From Myxococcota bacterium (lineage in GTDB: Bacteria > Myxococcota > JAJVIH01), in NCBI GenBank assembly GCA_022072125.1, contig JAJVIH010000031.1, positions 35,039-99,038 of the forward strand: a DNA stretch of 64,000 bases. Direction: 5' to 3'. Below, piece after piece: positions 51,301 to 59,441 of this stretch. Made by a program: the position numbers and the translations under genes. Below the pieces are notes generated by a model. That model was given only the letters and a program-made list of their open reading frames with translations, had not been told where the DNA came from and searched no databases. The stretch's first letter is position 1; each line of letters starts with the position of its first letter.

Positions 51301-51936
51301 GTGGTCGCCGAGGCGCGCTTCAAGCTGATGGACGAAGAATGGCAGAAGTTCAAGAAACTCCGCATCTCCGCGGGCAAGAACGTCGCCAAGGAACTGGAGG
51401 AAAAGGCCACCACGCTACAGCGCCTGGAGGCCGACTACCTCAAGATTCTCGAATTCAAGCAGCCGGACTGGGGCCTTGCCGCCCTTTTCATGATCGGCAT
51501 GTTGTACGAGGAATTCGCCGAATCGCTGTTCAAGGCCCCGATTCCCGCCAACCTGAACATCGAGCAACGGGAAATGTATATCCAGTTGCTGACGGAAAAG
51601 GCGCTGCCGCTTCAGGAGAAGGCGATTCAGGCCTACGAAGTGGTGTTGAAGAAAGCCTCTGAACTGGCGGTCTACAATCAGTGGACCATCGAGGCGCAGA
51701 ATCATCTGCGCAAGCTGCAAAACCGGGCTTTCCGCGATCCCCCGAGCCACGACTTCAAGTTCAGCGAGGGCGACTATATCTCCCCGAACCCGATCAAGCC
51801 GGAAGGCGATGGCGCCGCCCCCGCCGAAGGCTCGACGGGAGAGGGCTCATCCAGCGATGGCGAAAAGAAGCCCGAGTCCGAAGGCGGTGCGGGCGAATCC
51901 TCTGGCGAGAGCGACGGCGACAGCGCCTCCAATTGA
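48364..51936 (+). CDS. Large periplasmic TPR protein, AgmU/GltD-like
   Basis: 1190 aa from ATG 48364 (GAGGAG five bases upstream), close to the roughly 1200-residue AgmU/GltD of Myxococcus. The signal peptide is MKLLVAVLALSAVAAPVELL, then a Lys/Ala-rich linker (to about 85) and many TPR-like pairs (ANLFFQLAELYWQKVSYLRL, AYLGLGEYFFEANDLNKSIT, AWEKMADFAKSADWYERYMA). A second Ala/Pro/Lys linker lies near 795-815, and the tail is Gly/Ser/Glu-rich. In gliding bacteria AgmU is a periplasmic component of the moving complex. It is followed by the lipoprotein gene 17 bases later. Confidence 0.75.
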   Translation: MRNWMKLLVAVLALSAVAAPVELLAQKKPPAKKAAPAKGKKEDAPKADDKKASKDVKKPAKEEEKEDARTGPASFDFKPGTDTAGTGKDAEADRKRDEAIKLMQEIIKSTPDSQKEQKANLFFQLAELYWQKVSYLRLDDMDKFNQAQKACFDANKANPEKCDKMKPDLRRSQVYEKQALSVYEQIVAKYGDYPRVDEVYYILGHNYYESAGNNEALKKKSIQYYYELTKKFPNSKWTSHAYLGLGEYFFEANDLNKSITAYTKCYELQNPETRTFCLYKLAWCDFNLGEYDRSLEKFKQVVTLSQTESDKERIRLKAEALRDMVQSFAAVEAVDVAKEYYESVCDKKDTHKYISALASTYSAQDRAELAVRTYELLLGMDLDHPNAPAYQAEIVDAYSKLENRAEVIKQTRRLVANYMPGSAWHTSNQSNKAAVERARGLAEEKLRFLAKFYLQEAQKTRDYKTFALSRDILEEYLKAFPDGEEAYYMAYLYAEILYTLGEFDKGAVAYVNVTKMTPPKGLEDYKKKSSYAAVLCYEKLADNNCENPKEALKRAQDAKKGSLKIPEDKEKLKRFEFKPGKIEENLEERSFNDCTQKLLEANDVYISLVNDKDPNYLPVKYKSAFLYFQHNKFSEAARRLGEIIEKYPKDPLAKRSVLLILDTFEVKKNWKELYTYAVQFRNNKGLAEPKFHSDLDEIIERSAFNIITDDYAAAKKVKDSDRKKGEALLTKAADDFRDYTEKYKKSKFIDGALFNAMVIYSEGNKLDFAVALGEQFIKRHEKNFAPKPGAKAAKAPAAPPPPPKKGKEDPSKPFDIPKMYETAVWSMAKAWEKMADFAKSADWYERYMAEFPASKSYEDALFNAALFRDRLGDQKKALDLYEQFLAKYPKAKDAPNIKYQIALVHYRAKDWAKAKKTFQDYKKEFAGRTPKGTNLESDYYIMECDRNLKNQKDADKALKTLALSLTEASDPEMTPFNHYVVAEARFKLMDEEWQKFKKLRISAGKNVAKELEEKATTLQRLEADYLKILEFKQPDWGLAALFMIGMLYEEFAESLFKAPIPANLNIEQREMYIQLLTEKALPLQEKAIQAYEVVLKKASELAVYNQWTIEAQNHLRKLQNRAFRDPPSHDFKFSEGDYISPNPIKPEGDGAAPAEGSTGEGSSSDGEKKPESEGGAGESSGESDGDSASN

Positions 51937-51953
51937 TGGGAAGGTTGAAACCA

Positions 51954-53525
51954 ATGAACTTCCGCACACCGATTCTGGCCGTCCTTGCGCTGACCCTGGC
52001 CCAGGCCATCGCCGCCTGCGCGGCCAAGCCCCCCCCTCCGCCTCCGGTGGACAACACCCCCAAAGTGGTGGTCAAGGAGCCCACCGGCGAGGAATTGCTC
52101 GAAGAAGGCAAGAAACTCTTTGACGGCGGGGACATGCCCAACGCCATCGTCAAGCTGGACCTGGCGGCCAACAAGCTGGGCCGCAACACCGAGGCCTATC
52201 GCCTGCTCGCCCGCGCGCACCTGGCGATGGGAAAGAAGGAAGAGGCCATCAGCAAATACCAGCGCGTCAACTCGCTGGATCCCAAGGATCAGGAGGCCAT
52301 TTTGCAGATGGCGCTGATCTACAACGATCTGGGCCGTTCCAAGGACGCGGAAAGCTGGGTGGAAAAGGGGTTGATCAACGACCCGTACAACACCCGCCTG
52401 CTCAACATCAAGGCCCGCGCGCAGCGCCGGAGCGGAAAGCTGGATGAGGCGATTGAATCGGTGCGCCGCATTCTTTCCCGTGAGCCGGATAATATGGACG
52501 CCTACAAGACCCTCTCTCTGGTCTATATTCAGAAGAAGGATTATCTGATGGCCGAACACGCCATCATTCAGGCGCGCAAATACGATGTGAACGACGCCTC
52601 GCTGCTCAACAACCTGGGAATGATTCACACCGGCAAGTGGCAGAAGACAGGTGATTACAAGGACTACCGCCTGGCCATCGAGCGTTTCCTGGAAGCAGTG
52701 CGCCTGGATCCCAAATTCGTGGAACCGCGCATCAACCTGGCGGCGTTCGCCATCAAGTACCGTGATTACGATGTCGCCCGCCAGCACTATGAAGCCATTC
52801 TGCAGGTGGATAAAAACAATGCCGTTGCGAAGGAATACCTGCCGCTGTGCTATCTGGGGCTTCAGGACTACGCCAAAGCCGCGACCCTGCTGGAAGAGCG
52901 CCTGAAGGAGCAGGGAACGCGCCGTGATCCGATGACCGTTTACTACGCCGCCAACGCCTATGAATACGTGGTCGGCGGCGACGCCAAGACCAATATGATC
53001 AAGGCCCGCAATTACTACAAGGAATACGCGGCCCTGGTCAGCGATCCCAAGGCGAGGAAGGAAGGGCAGGACAAGGTCAGCGAACTGGAAGCCAAGATCG
53101 AAGGTCTCGACATGGCCGCCAAGGCCGCGGCCGACGCCGAAGCCGCCCGCAAGAAGGAAGAAGAAGCCGCCCGCAAGGCCAAGGCCGCCGGCCTGACCCT
53201 CGAAGGACTGGCCGAGCAGGCGGGCGATCAACCCGCGGCCGCCGCCACGCCCACGGACAGCGCGGTCCCGCCCGCGGGCGGTTCCGCTCCCGCAGCCGCT
53301 CCTTCTCCGGCGCCGGAAGAGAAAAAGCCCGAACCCGCTCCGGCGGGCAGCCCGGCCGGGGCCGCTCCAGCGGAAACTCCTCCCGCCGCGAAACCGGCGG
53401 ATGGCGGCGCTGCTCCGGCGGATCCTTCGGCTGTTCCGGCAGGCGCCGCGGCTCCAGCGGCAGCCCCGGAAGAAAAGAAACCGGATACAGCCAGCGCCTC
53501 CCCCACGGGAGGAGCATCCCCCTGA
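51954..53525 (+). CDS. TPR lipoprotein, AglT/GltE-like
   Basis: 523 aa from ATG 51954 (GGAAGG site), preferred over ATG 51936. The signal MNFRTPILAVLALTLAQAIAAC gives a lipidated Cys22, followed by a Pro-rich spacer. About ten TPR units follow (LLEEGKKLFDGGDMPNAIVK, YRLLARAHLAMGKKEEAISK, LLNIKARAQRRSGKLDEAIE). The last 150 residues are a charged helix (AADAEAARKKEEEAARKAKA) and an Ala/Pro tail. AglT/GltE is an outer-membrane TPR lipoprotein encoded next to agmU, as here. Confidence 0.75.
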   Translation: MNFRTPILAVLALTLAQAIAACAAKPPPPPPVDNTPKVVVKEPTGEELLEEGKKLFDGGDMPNAIVKLDLAANKLGRNTEAYRLLARAHLAMGKKEEAISKYQRVNSLDPKDQEAILQMALIYNDLGRSKDAESWVEKGLINDPYNTRLLNIKARAQRRSGKLDEAIESVRRILSREPDNMDAYKTLSLVYIQKKDYLMAEHAIIQARKYDVNDASLLNNLGMIHTGKWQKTGDYKDYRLAIERFLEAVRLDPKFVEPRINLAAFAIKYRDYDVARQHYEAILQVDKNNAVAKEYLPLCYLGLQDYAKAATLLEERLKEQGTRRDPMTVYYAANAYEYVVGGDAKTNMIKARNYYKEYAALVSDPKARKEGQDKVSELEAKIEGLDMAAKAAADAEAARKKEEEAARKAKAAGLTLEGLAEQAGDQPAAAATPTDSAVPPAGGSAPAAAPSPAPEEKKPEPAPAGSPAGAAPAETPPAAKPADGGAAPADPSAVPAGAAAPAAAPEEKKPDTASASPTGGASP

Positions 53526-53641
53526 CGTGGGGCCATCGGTCAAATGACGGTGGCGCATTTTCCCGGAGAAGGGTATCGTGGCGAACTGGTGCGAATTCCC
53601 CAGTTCCGGGCGGCCCAGTGAAGAGAACAAGGAGAATGAAG

Positions 53642-53920
53642 ATGAACCGCAAACTGCTGTTGGCCCTGATGGCTGGTGTGTTGACCTTTGGATTCGCGTC
53701 CATGGCTTTCGCCCAGGATATGGACGAAAGCGACCCGAACACCAAGGTCATCTACAAGAAAACCACGACCATTGACTTCTCGGACGCCATCATCGAAGGC
53801 GAACTGTCGAAGCCACAGGGTTCGTACATCTCGGCGCGCAAGCAGGCGAGCTTCAACAAGCTGATCCGCGAGCGCGAAAATTTCGTGTCTGAAATGGAGT
53901 TATCGGTCGACAACCTCTGA
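53642..53920 (+). CDS. Small secreted gliding protein, CglF-like
   Basis: 92 aa from ATG 53642, seven bases after AAGGAG; ATG 53636 is too close to the site. The signal peptide is MNRKLLLALMAGVLTFGFAS (cleaved near AFA). The mature part has the compact pattern TTTIDFSDAIIEGELSKPQG followed by SYISARKQASFNKLIRERENF, which resembles CglF/GltF proteins encoded between gltE and gltG in myxobacteria. Its location in exactly that slot supports the call. Confidence 0.6.
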   Translation: MNRKLLLALMAGVLTFGFASMAFAQDMDESDPNTKVIYKKTTTIDFSDAIIEGELSKPQGSYISARKQASFNKLIRERENFVSEMELSVDNL

Positions 53921-53994
53921 GCCCGGTCTCGGGGGACGCCGCCCGGTTTTGAAGCCAAAGCTCCGGCGGCGTGGCGATTGGTGAAAAAAAAGGG

Positions 53995-54023
53995 TTGAAA
54001 TCGGGCCCGGTCCGGTGGAGAAT
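53995..54023 (+). promoter_or_regulatory. Candidate internal promoter before gltG
   Basis: TTGAAA (53995-54000, five of six), 17-base spacer, GAGAAT (54018-54023, four of six). It precedes ATG 54172 by about 150 bases. An A8 run lies just upstream, and one copy of CCGGTCCGG sits in the spacer. Confidence 0.5.
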
Positions 54024-54072
54024 CCCGCCGTTTCAGAGATCCATTGGCCGCCGGTCCGGTTATCCGGTCCGG
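54007..54072 (+). repeat. Three copies of CCGGTCCGG in the gltG leader
   Basis: The 9-mer occurs at 54007-54015, 54051-54059 and 54064-54072. The first lies between the predicted -35 and -10, the other two downstream and 13 bases apart. The arrangement looks like an operator cluster; chance in a GC-rich region is the alternative. Confidence 0.4.
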
Positions 54073-54171
54073 CCAACAACCAGCCCACCGGGGCTAGACA
54101 AAACTCCCTTCCCGGGCGTTCAACCGGCGAAACTCTCGCCCGGCTGGACGCGGCGGAAAGGTTGATGACAC

Positions 54172-56157
54172 ATGAGCAAGGTATCCCTGCGGCTGACGTC
54201 GCCCGATGGCAAGACCGAGTCCCTTGAACTGGATCAGCAGAAGTTCATCCTCGGCGCTGGCGAATCCGCCGATGTGAAGCTGTCCGGCGAGGGCGTGGAC
54301 GACAGCCACGTGCTGGTCAAGTTCAACGCCAAGTCCGGCAAGTACTCCGTGCTCGACATGGGCTCGGAGGCCGGCTTCACCATCAACGGTGAAAAAACCA
54401 CCAAGGCCGATCTCAACGACGGCGATGTGATCGGCGTCGGCGGCTGGAAGGTCCATTTCAGCGGCAACGGAGCATCCGCCGCGGCGGATGCTCCAGAGAA
54501 GTCCGCCGGAAAAGCCCAGGAAAAGACCGCGGAAGAAGCCCCGGAGAAAAAGGCGGAAGAACCTCCCGCGAAAGCGGAAAGCAAGGCCGGGGAAAAGTCC
54601 GCCGTCAAACCGGAAGAAAAATCCGTCGCGAAGACCAACAACAAGAAGTCCGGCGCGGACGCGGGAAAGAAGGGCAAGGACAACGGGAAACAGGCGGATG
54701 CAGCCCCGAAGAACGGCGGCAAGTCCAAATCCGCCAGAAAAGAACCTGACTTCCTGAACGACATCGTGGATATCCGCGTCCGCGAGCGCCATGAAATGCC
54801 CGAAAAATGGCTGGGCAAGCCGCCTCCCGCGCCCAAGGTGGGCGAAGCCAACCTGCCCGCGGTGAGCGACTCCAACAAGGCGCTGGAAGTCGCCCAGTTG
54901 TGGCACGGCGGTCCCGTGGATGTCGGCTATTTCAGCAAGGGCCAGAAAGTCCGGGCGGGCACCACCAAGTCATCCAGCTTCACCATTCCGCCGGGCATCC
55001 TCGGCGAAGGCGATCACATCATTCTGGACAGTGACGGCTCCCGGCACAGCTTTGTGATTCCCGACAAGGCGAAGGGATTGACCATCACGAAGGACGGCTC
55101 CAGCAAGACCATCACCGGGCAGAAAAGCTACGCCCTGGATATTGGCGAAACAGGGGTGCTGGATTTCGGCGATGGACTGGCCTTCCGCGCGGCGTATCGC
55201 GCTCCGGGACCGGTGATTGGCTACGGCCGCCGCAATGATCCGGATTACTGGCTGGGACTGATCTCCTCCACGCTGTTGCACGGAGCGGCGTTGCTGCTGA
55301 TCCTCGTGGTGTTTTACGAGGCTCCGAAAGACGACGAAGGTTCCAAGGAAGCGGAAAATCCCTGGGCGCAACTTGCTCTTGTCGAGGAGAAGCAGAAGGA
55401 AAAGAAGGAAGAGAAGAAGCTCTCCGGCGTGGAAGAAGGCGCCAAGGCCAAGGACAAGGAAGGCGAGTTCGGCAAGAAGGACAAGCCCAAGGAGCAGAAG
55501 GCGCCTTCCAAGGATGGAGCGCCCAATAAGGATGAAAACCGCCGCATCGTCATGCAGTCGGGCATCCTGGGTGCGTTGAACGCCCCTGGCGGCGGCGCTT
55601 CGGCCAGCGTGTTTGGTCCGGGCGGTCTGGGCGGCGGCATCAACGACGCGCTGGGCGGCCTGTACGGCACATCCATGGGCACCGCGGGCGGCCTGGGCGG
55701 TCTGGGCAGCCGCGGCTCGGGACCGGGCGGCGGCGGCACCGGCGTATTCGGCCTGGGCGGGCGCGGCAGCGGACGCGGCGCGGGCGGATCGGGCGGCATC
55801 AACCTGGGCGGCACCGGCAAGGGCATGGAGCAGGTGGACGCCAGCCGCGTGGTGATGAAGGGCGGCCTGGACAAATCGGTCATCGCCGCGGTCATCAAGC
55901 GCCACTGGAACCAGATCAAATACTGCTACGAAAAGGAACTGTCGAAGAATCCGGACATGGGCGGCAAGGTGACGACCTTCTTCATCATCGGTCCCAACGG
56001 GACGGTGCAGACCGCGTCCATCGCCCAGTCGGATTTGAACAACGCCGCCACGGAAAGCTGCATGGTGTCGCAGATTCAGCGCTGGGTGTTTCCCAAGCCC
56101 AAGGGCGGCGGCAACGTACAGGTGACCTATCCCTTCGTATTTCAGGCAACCAAATGA
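54172..56157 (+). CDS. FHA and AgmX/PglI C-terminal-domain protein, GltG-like
   Basis: 661 aa. Residues 5-98 are a cytoplasmic FHA-like domain (FILGAGESADVKLSGEGVDD, SHVLVKFN). A Lys/Ala/Glu linker (100-190) precedes a second small beta domain (235-340), then one membrane helix (about 360-383, LGLISSTLLHGAALLLILVV). The periplasmic part has a charged linker, a Gly-rich stretch (about 470-550) and the TonB/AgmX-type C-terminal domain (AAVIKRHWNQIKYCYEKELS and CMVSQIQRWVFPKP). GltG spans the envelope between the inner-membrane motor and the outer-membrane complex. Confidence 0.82.
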   Translation: MSKVSLRLTSPDGKTESLELDQQKFILGAGESADVKLSGEGVDDSHVLVKFNAKSGKYSVLDMGSEAGFTINGEKTTKADLNDGDVIGVGGWKVHFSGNGASAAADAPEKSAGKAQEKTAEEAPEKKAEEPPAKAESKAGEKSAVKPEEKSVAKTNNKKSGADAGKKGKDNGKQADAAPKNGGKSKSARKEPDFLNDIVDIRVRERHEMPEKWLGKPPPAPKVGEANLPAVSDSNKALEVAQLWHGGPVDVGYFSKGQKVRAGTTKSSSFTIPPGILGEGDHIILDSDGSRHSFVIPDKAKGLTITKDGSSKTITGQKSYALDIGETGVLDFGDGLAFRAAYRAPGPVIGYGRRNDPDYWLGLISSTLLHGAALLLILVVFYEAPKDDEGSKEAENPWAQLALVEEKQKEKKEEKKLSGVEEGAKAKDKEGEFGKKDKPKEQKAPSKDGAPNKDENRRIVMQSGILGALNAPGGGASASVFGPGGLGGGINDALGGLYGTSMGTAGGLGGLGSRGSGPGGGGTGVFGLGGRGSGRGAGGSGGINLGGTGKGMEQVDASRVVMKGGLDKSVIAAVIKRHWNQIKYCYEKELSKNPDMGGKVTTFFIIGPNGTVQTASIAQSDLNNAATESCMVSQIQRWVFPKPKGGGNVQVTYPFVFQATK

Positions 56158-56195
56158 CCCGGGGCGGCCGCCCCTTTCAAGCTGATCAGGCACGC

Positions 56196-56891
56196 ATGAA
56201 GACCCGATTCCCGCTCCTTCTTCTCCTCGCCGGACTGCTGGCCGCGCAGAACGCCTTCGCCCAGGCGGCCCCGCCAGCTTCTCCCGCTCCAACCCCCGCA
56301 CCGCAGGCGGCCCCGGCCCCCGCTACGGGCCCGCAGGGCGAAGTGATTGACCAGGTGGGCTGGGAGCACGAGCGCGGTTTCTTCATGACCGTCAAGCCGG
56401 GGCTGTTCTTCACCCTCGCGGGCAAGAAGCTGGCGGCGGATGGCTTAACCCTCGGCTCGAAATTCATCTCCAACGCCTCGCCGATGATGGCCTTCCAGCT
56501 TGGATACGATTTGGGCGAGGCTTTCTCGCTGGGCCTGGAAGTGATGCATGGCTCCAGCGCCGGCGCCGGCCGGGAGAAGAATCCGTCCAGCCTGTATGTG
56601 CAGGCGACCGGTTTCACGGTCACCAACGTGGATTTGCTGGGCCGTTACCTGTTCAAGGTGGGCCGCCGCCTGTATGTTCCGGTGGAACTGGTGGCGGGCA
56701 TTTCCTTTGTGGCCCCGCAGATCACCGACCCCAAAAAATCCATGAATTTCAACGCCGGTCTTAGCTCGGGCATTCAATGGGCGACCATGGTCCGCCACTT
56801 GGATGTGGGCTTGGAGCTTCAGGGTCAGTTCATCATCGGGTACAATATCCCGGCGATCTCGATCTACCCCACCGTCCGTTACACCTTCTGA
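56196..56891 (+). CDS. Outer-membrane beta-barrel protein, GltH/CglE-like
   Basis: 231 aa from ATG 56196. The signal peptide MKTRFPLLLLLAGLLAAQNA (cleaved near AFA) is followed by a Pro/Ala linker and amphipathic strands (GFFMTVKPGLFFTLAGKKLA, SPMMAFQLGYDLGEAFSLGL, RLYVPVELVAGISFVAP) ending in YPTVRYTF with a terminal Phe. It follows gltG by 38 bases, the position of gltH/cglE in Myxococcus. The operon appears to end here. Confidence 0.65.
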   Translation: MKTRFPLLLLLAGLLAAQNAFAQAAPPASPAPTPAPQAAPAPATGPQGEVIDQVGWEHERGFFMTVKPGLFFTLAGKKLAADGLTLGSKFISNASPMMAFQLGYDLGEAFSLGLEVMHGSSAGAGREKNPSSLYVQATGFTVTNVDLLGRYLFKVGRRLYVPVELVAGISFVAPQITDPKKSMNFNAGLSSGIQWATMVRHLDVGLELQGQFIIGYNIPAISIYPTVRYTF

Positions 56892-57187
56892 GCCATGCAT
56901 GGCGCGGCGCCAGGCCGCCCGCAATCCACCAGGCTGCTGATAGCGCTGCCGCGGCGTCACAAGTCACGCAAGATTGATCATGCCCGTGGTGAGCGTGGAC
57001 GCGCGGCGCCCCCCCCCCGCGCCTTTGTCATCCACGCCGGGTGGAGGCTCCCTTCCTGTTCCTGACAGCGGGAGAAAAAATTCCTTCTCCGCGTCCCCAC
57101 GATACGCGGTGCTTGCCGCCCCATGCGAATGGCGGTACGAACATCCAACTGGTTGTATTGAAGTCCACCGCCAGAGGGGGGTTCGAG
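56892..57187 (+). other. Intergenic region with a C10 homopolymer
   Basis: About 296 bases between the last gliding gene and the SUMF1-like lipoprotein gene. It contains a C10 run (57009-57018) and a short palindrome TGGCGCGGCGCCA near its start. A possible weak promoter for the downstream gene is TTGCCG with TACGAA 17 bases later. No RNA gene or small protein was recognised. Confidence 0.45.
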
Positions 57188-58093
57188 ATGAAACGCTTTT
57201 TCCCGGCCTTGGTGTGGTGCGGCCTGGCCTTGAGCCTGGGTGCTTGTGGATTGAATGATGAAGGCGCCTTTCCCGGCGAAAGCCACGTGAAATACTGCCC
57301 GGAAGAGAATAAATCCGGCTGCCCCGGCATGGTTTTGATTCCCGCCGGGGAGTTCACGATGGGAACGGATGACTCCGGAATCAATCAGGCCTGCCGCCAT
57401 CAACAGGCGTTGGATTACCCATGTGATCGGAAATGGTTCGATGATGAGCAGCCGCGGCGGACGGTGGTTCTGGACGCCTTCTACATTGATTGGCACGAGG
57501 TGACGGTGGATGAATACCGGGCCTGTGTGGATGCGGGACGCTGCACGAAACCCGGCGACGTATCCTCCAATCGCGCCTGCAACTGGGGTTCGGAGCGGGA
57601 AGGATCTCATCCGGTCAACTGCGTGGATTGGGAACAGGCGAGGAAGTACTGTGAATGGAGGGGGAAGCGGCTGCCGGCGGAGGCGGAATGGGAGAAAGCG
57701 GCGCGTGGGACGGACGGGCGTTTGTACCCCTGGGGTGAACAGCCGCCATCCTGCGACCTGGTGGTTTGGGGCGATGGAAGAAGGACCGATGGCTGCGGGA
57801 GGAATTCGACGTGGCCGGTGTGCTCGAAGCTTCAGGGGAACAGCCCGCATGGGCTGTGCGACACGGGCGGGAATGTGTACGAATGGGTCGAGGATTGGTA
57901 CGACCCGGGTTACTATGCATCCGCGCCCTCGCGGAATCCGCCTGGGCCGCCTTCGGGTACGATGCGCGTGTTGCGCGGCGGGTCGTGGGGTCTTAATCAC
58001 CCGTACGCCCTGCGTGCGGGTTCCCGCCTCAGTTTCGACCCGGCGGTCAGGTACGTCAGTGTCGGCATTCGTTGCGCGTCGCCGTCCCCCTGA
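57188..58093 (+). CDS. Lipoprotein with SUMF1/formylglycine-generating-enzyme fold
   Basis: 301 aa from ATG 57188 (GAGGGG site). The signal MKRFFPALVWCGLALSLGAC gives a lipidated Cys20. SUMF1 motifs occur in order: MVLIPAGEFTMGTDD, FYIDWHEVTVDEYRACVDAG, HPVNCVDWEQARKYCEW, KRLPAEAEWEKAARG, GLCDTGGNVYEWVEDWY and RVLRGGSWG. The two active-site cysteines of true formylglycine-generating enzymes are not visible near the C-terminus (RAGSRLSFDP), so sulfatase activation is unlikely. An extracytoplasmic binding or structural role is more plausible. Confidence 0.85.
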   Translation: MKRFFPALVWCGLALSLGACGLNDEGAFPGESHVKYCPEENKSGCPGMVLIPAGEFTMGTDDSGINQACRHQQALDYPCDRKWFDDEQPRRTVVLDAFYIDWHEVTVDEYRACVDAGRCTKPGDVSSNRACNWGSEREGSHPVNCVDWEQARKYCEWRGKRLPAEAEWEKAARGTDGRLYPWGEQPPSCDLVVWGDGRRTDGCGRNSTWPVCSKLQGNSPHGLCDTGGNVYEWVEDWYDPGYYASAPSRNPPGPPSGTMRVLRGGSWGLNHPYALRAGSRLSFDPAVRYVSVGIRCASPSP

Positions 58094-58146
58094 GTTCTGG
58101 ATGAGGTCCAGAGCGGAGCCGCTGGCCACGGTTTTTTTGGAATTGA

Positions 58147-58419
58147 ATGTTCATGAAGGAATCACCGGTTTTCATCAAGAGCTACGCAAGGATGCTCTGG
58201 TTGACGGGTCGCATGGAGAAGTGCTCCAAAAACCAGCATTTTCTCATGGCCAGGCGAATGGAAGAAACGGTGTTGGGCTGTACCGGCCTGGGCATATGTT
58301 ATCAGGGTGGCCCATGCGGGCTGGAGAAGGACCTGGAACGCGCCCGGGTATATTATGATAAAGCCTGTAATGGCGGAGAAATCAATGCTTGCAATTATCT
58401 GAAAAACCTTGGGCAATGA
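58147..58419 (+). pseudogene. Sel1-repeat gene remnant or very small Sel1 protein
   Basis: 90 aa. Only the last half matches a family: GCTGLGICYQGGPCGLEKDL and ARVYYDKACNGGEINACNYL form about one and a half Sel1-like repeats with the characteristic Cys pairs. Functional Sel1 proteins carry several repeats and a signal peptide; neither is present. The stop overlaps the epmA start by four bases (ATGA). It may be the tail of a decayed gene that now serves as a short upstream frame coupled to epmA. Confidence 0.5.
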
Positions 58420-59441
58420 AGCGGGAGCCACGAAACCTTGCGGATATCGCACGGGTCCGGCATGAGTTGCATGCAGCCATCCGGGCCTTTTTTTTCGCGC
58501 GCGGATACCTGGAAACCGAAACGCCCGCGCTCTACCCGGGCCACGATCCCAACGCCCACTTGGCGGAATTTTTCACCCGCTATGTTCAGGGAAGGGTGGA
58601 AATCCCCCTGACCCTTATCACCAGCCCGGAAGTGCATATGAAGCGGCTTCTCGCCGCCGGCCTGCCGCGCATCTTCCAGTTGTGCCGGTTCTTCCGCAAC
58701 GGGGAAAGCACGGCGCGCCACAATCCGGAATTCACCGGCCTGGAATGGTATCACGCGGGCCATACCTACCTGGATCTGATGGCGGTCACCGAGGAACTGG
58801 TGTCCCACGCGGCGCGGGAGTTGAACGGGGAGCCGGTGATTGAGCGGGAGGGACGGCGCATTGACCTTTCCCCGCCTTGGGAGCGCCTGACCGTGGTGGA
58901 GGCCATGCGGCGATACGCCGGCGTGGAATTGCCCCTGGACCACGGCCGCGAGGCGCTGATGGATCAACTTCGCGCCCGCGGCGAAAATTTCAGCCCCGAT
59001 GACGGCTACGATGACCTGTTCTTCCGGCTCTACCTGGTCCACGTGGAGCCGCGTCTGGGGTGGGACAAACCGGTTTTCCTGATGGATTATCCTGCCCCCA
59101 TGGCGGCCATGGCCCGCCTGAAGCCCGAGGCCCCCGGCTTCGCGGAACGGGTGGAGCCCTTCGTGGCAGGCCTGGAACTGGGCAACGGATTCACCGAACT
59201 TTCCGACCCGGCGGAGCAGGCCCGCCGCATCCTGGAGGTCCGGCCCGAACAGACCTCCGGTGATCTGGACCGGCTGTTTCTGGCCGCGCTCGATCAGATG
59301 CCGCCCTGTGCGGGCATGGCGCTGGGGGTGGATCGCCTGGCCATGCTGCTGACGGGCGCCGCGTCCATTGACGAGGTACTGTTGTTTCCCTTCGCCGGAG
59401 AATGCCGCCTGCGCGGCCTGATTCCCGGCCAGGACGGCTGA
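58416..59441 (+). CDS. epmA: Elongation factor P lysine ligase EpmA (GenX/PoxA)
   Basis: 341 aa from ATG 58416. It is a class II lysyl-tRNA-synthetase-like core without the anticodon-binding domain: LITSPEVHMKRLLAAG, motif 2 (CRFFRNGESTARHNPEFTGL) and motif 3 (GMALGVDRLAMLLTG), plus FLMDYPAPMAAMAR for substrate recognition. EpmA attaches beta-lysine to EF-P to relieve stalling at proline runs. The N-terminus includes a T8 run (RAFFFARGY). efp and epmB are not in the window. Confidence 0.93.
   Translation: MKREPRNLADIARVRHELHAAIRAFFFARGYLETETPALYPGHDPNAHLAEFFTRYVQGRVEIPLTLITSPEVHMKRLLAAGLPRIFQLCRFFRNGESTARHNPEFTGLEWYHAGHTYLDLMAVTEELVSHAARELNGEPVIEREGRRIDLSPPWERLTVVEAMRRYAGVELPLDHGREALMDQLRARGENFSPDDGYDDLFFRLYLVHVEPRLGWDKPVFLMDYPAPMAAMARLKPEAPGFAERVEPFVAGLELGNGFTELSDPAEQARRILEVRPEQTSGDLDRLFLAALDQMPPCAGMALGVDRLAMLLTGAASIDEVLLFPFAGECRLRGLIPGQDG

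Noticed and set aside
57188..58093. Sulfatase-activating formylglycine-generating enzyme
   Set aside because: The active-site cysteines are not seen and no sulfatase gene is nearby.
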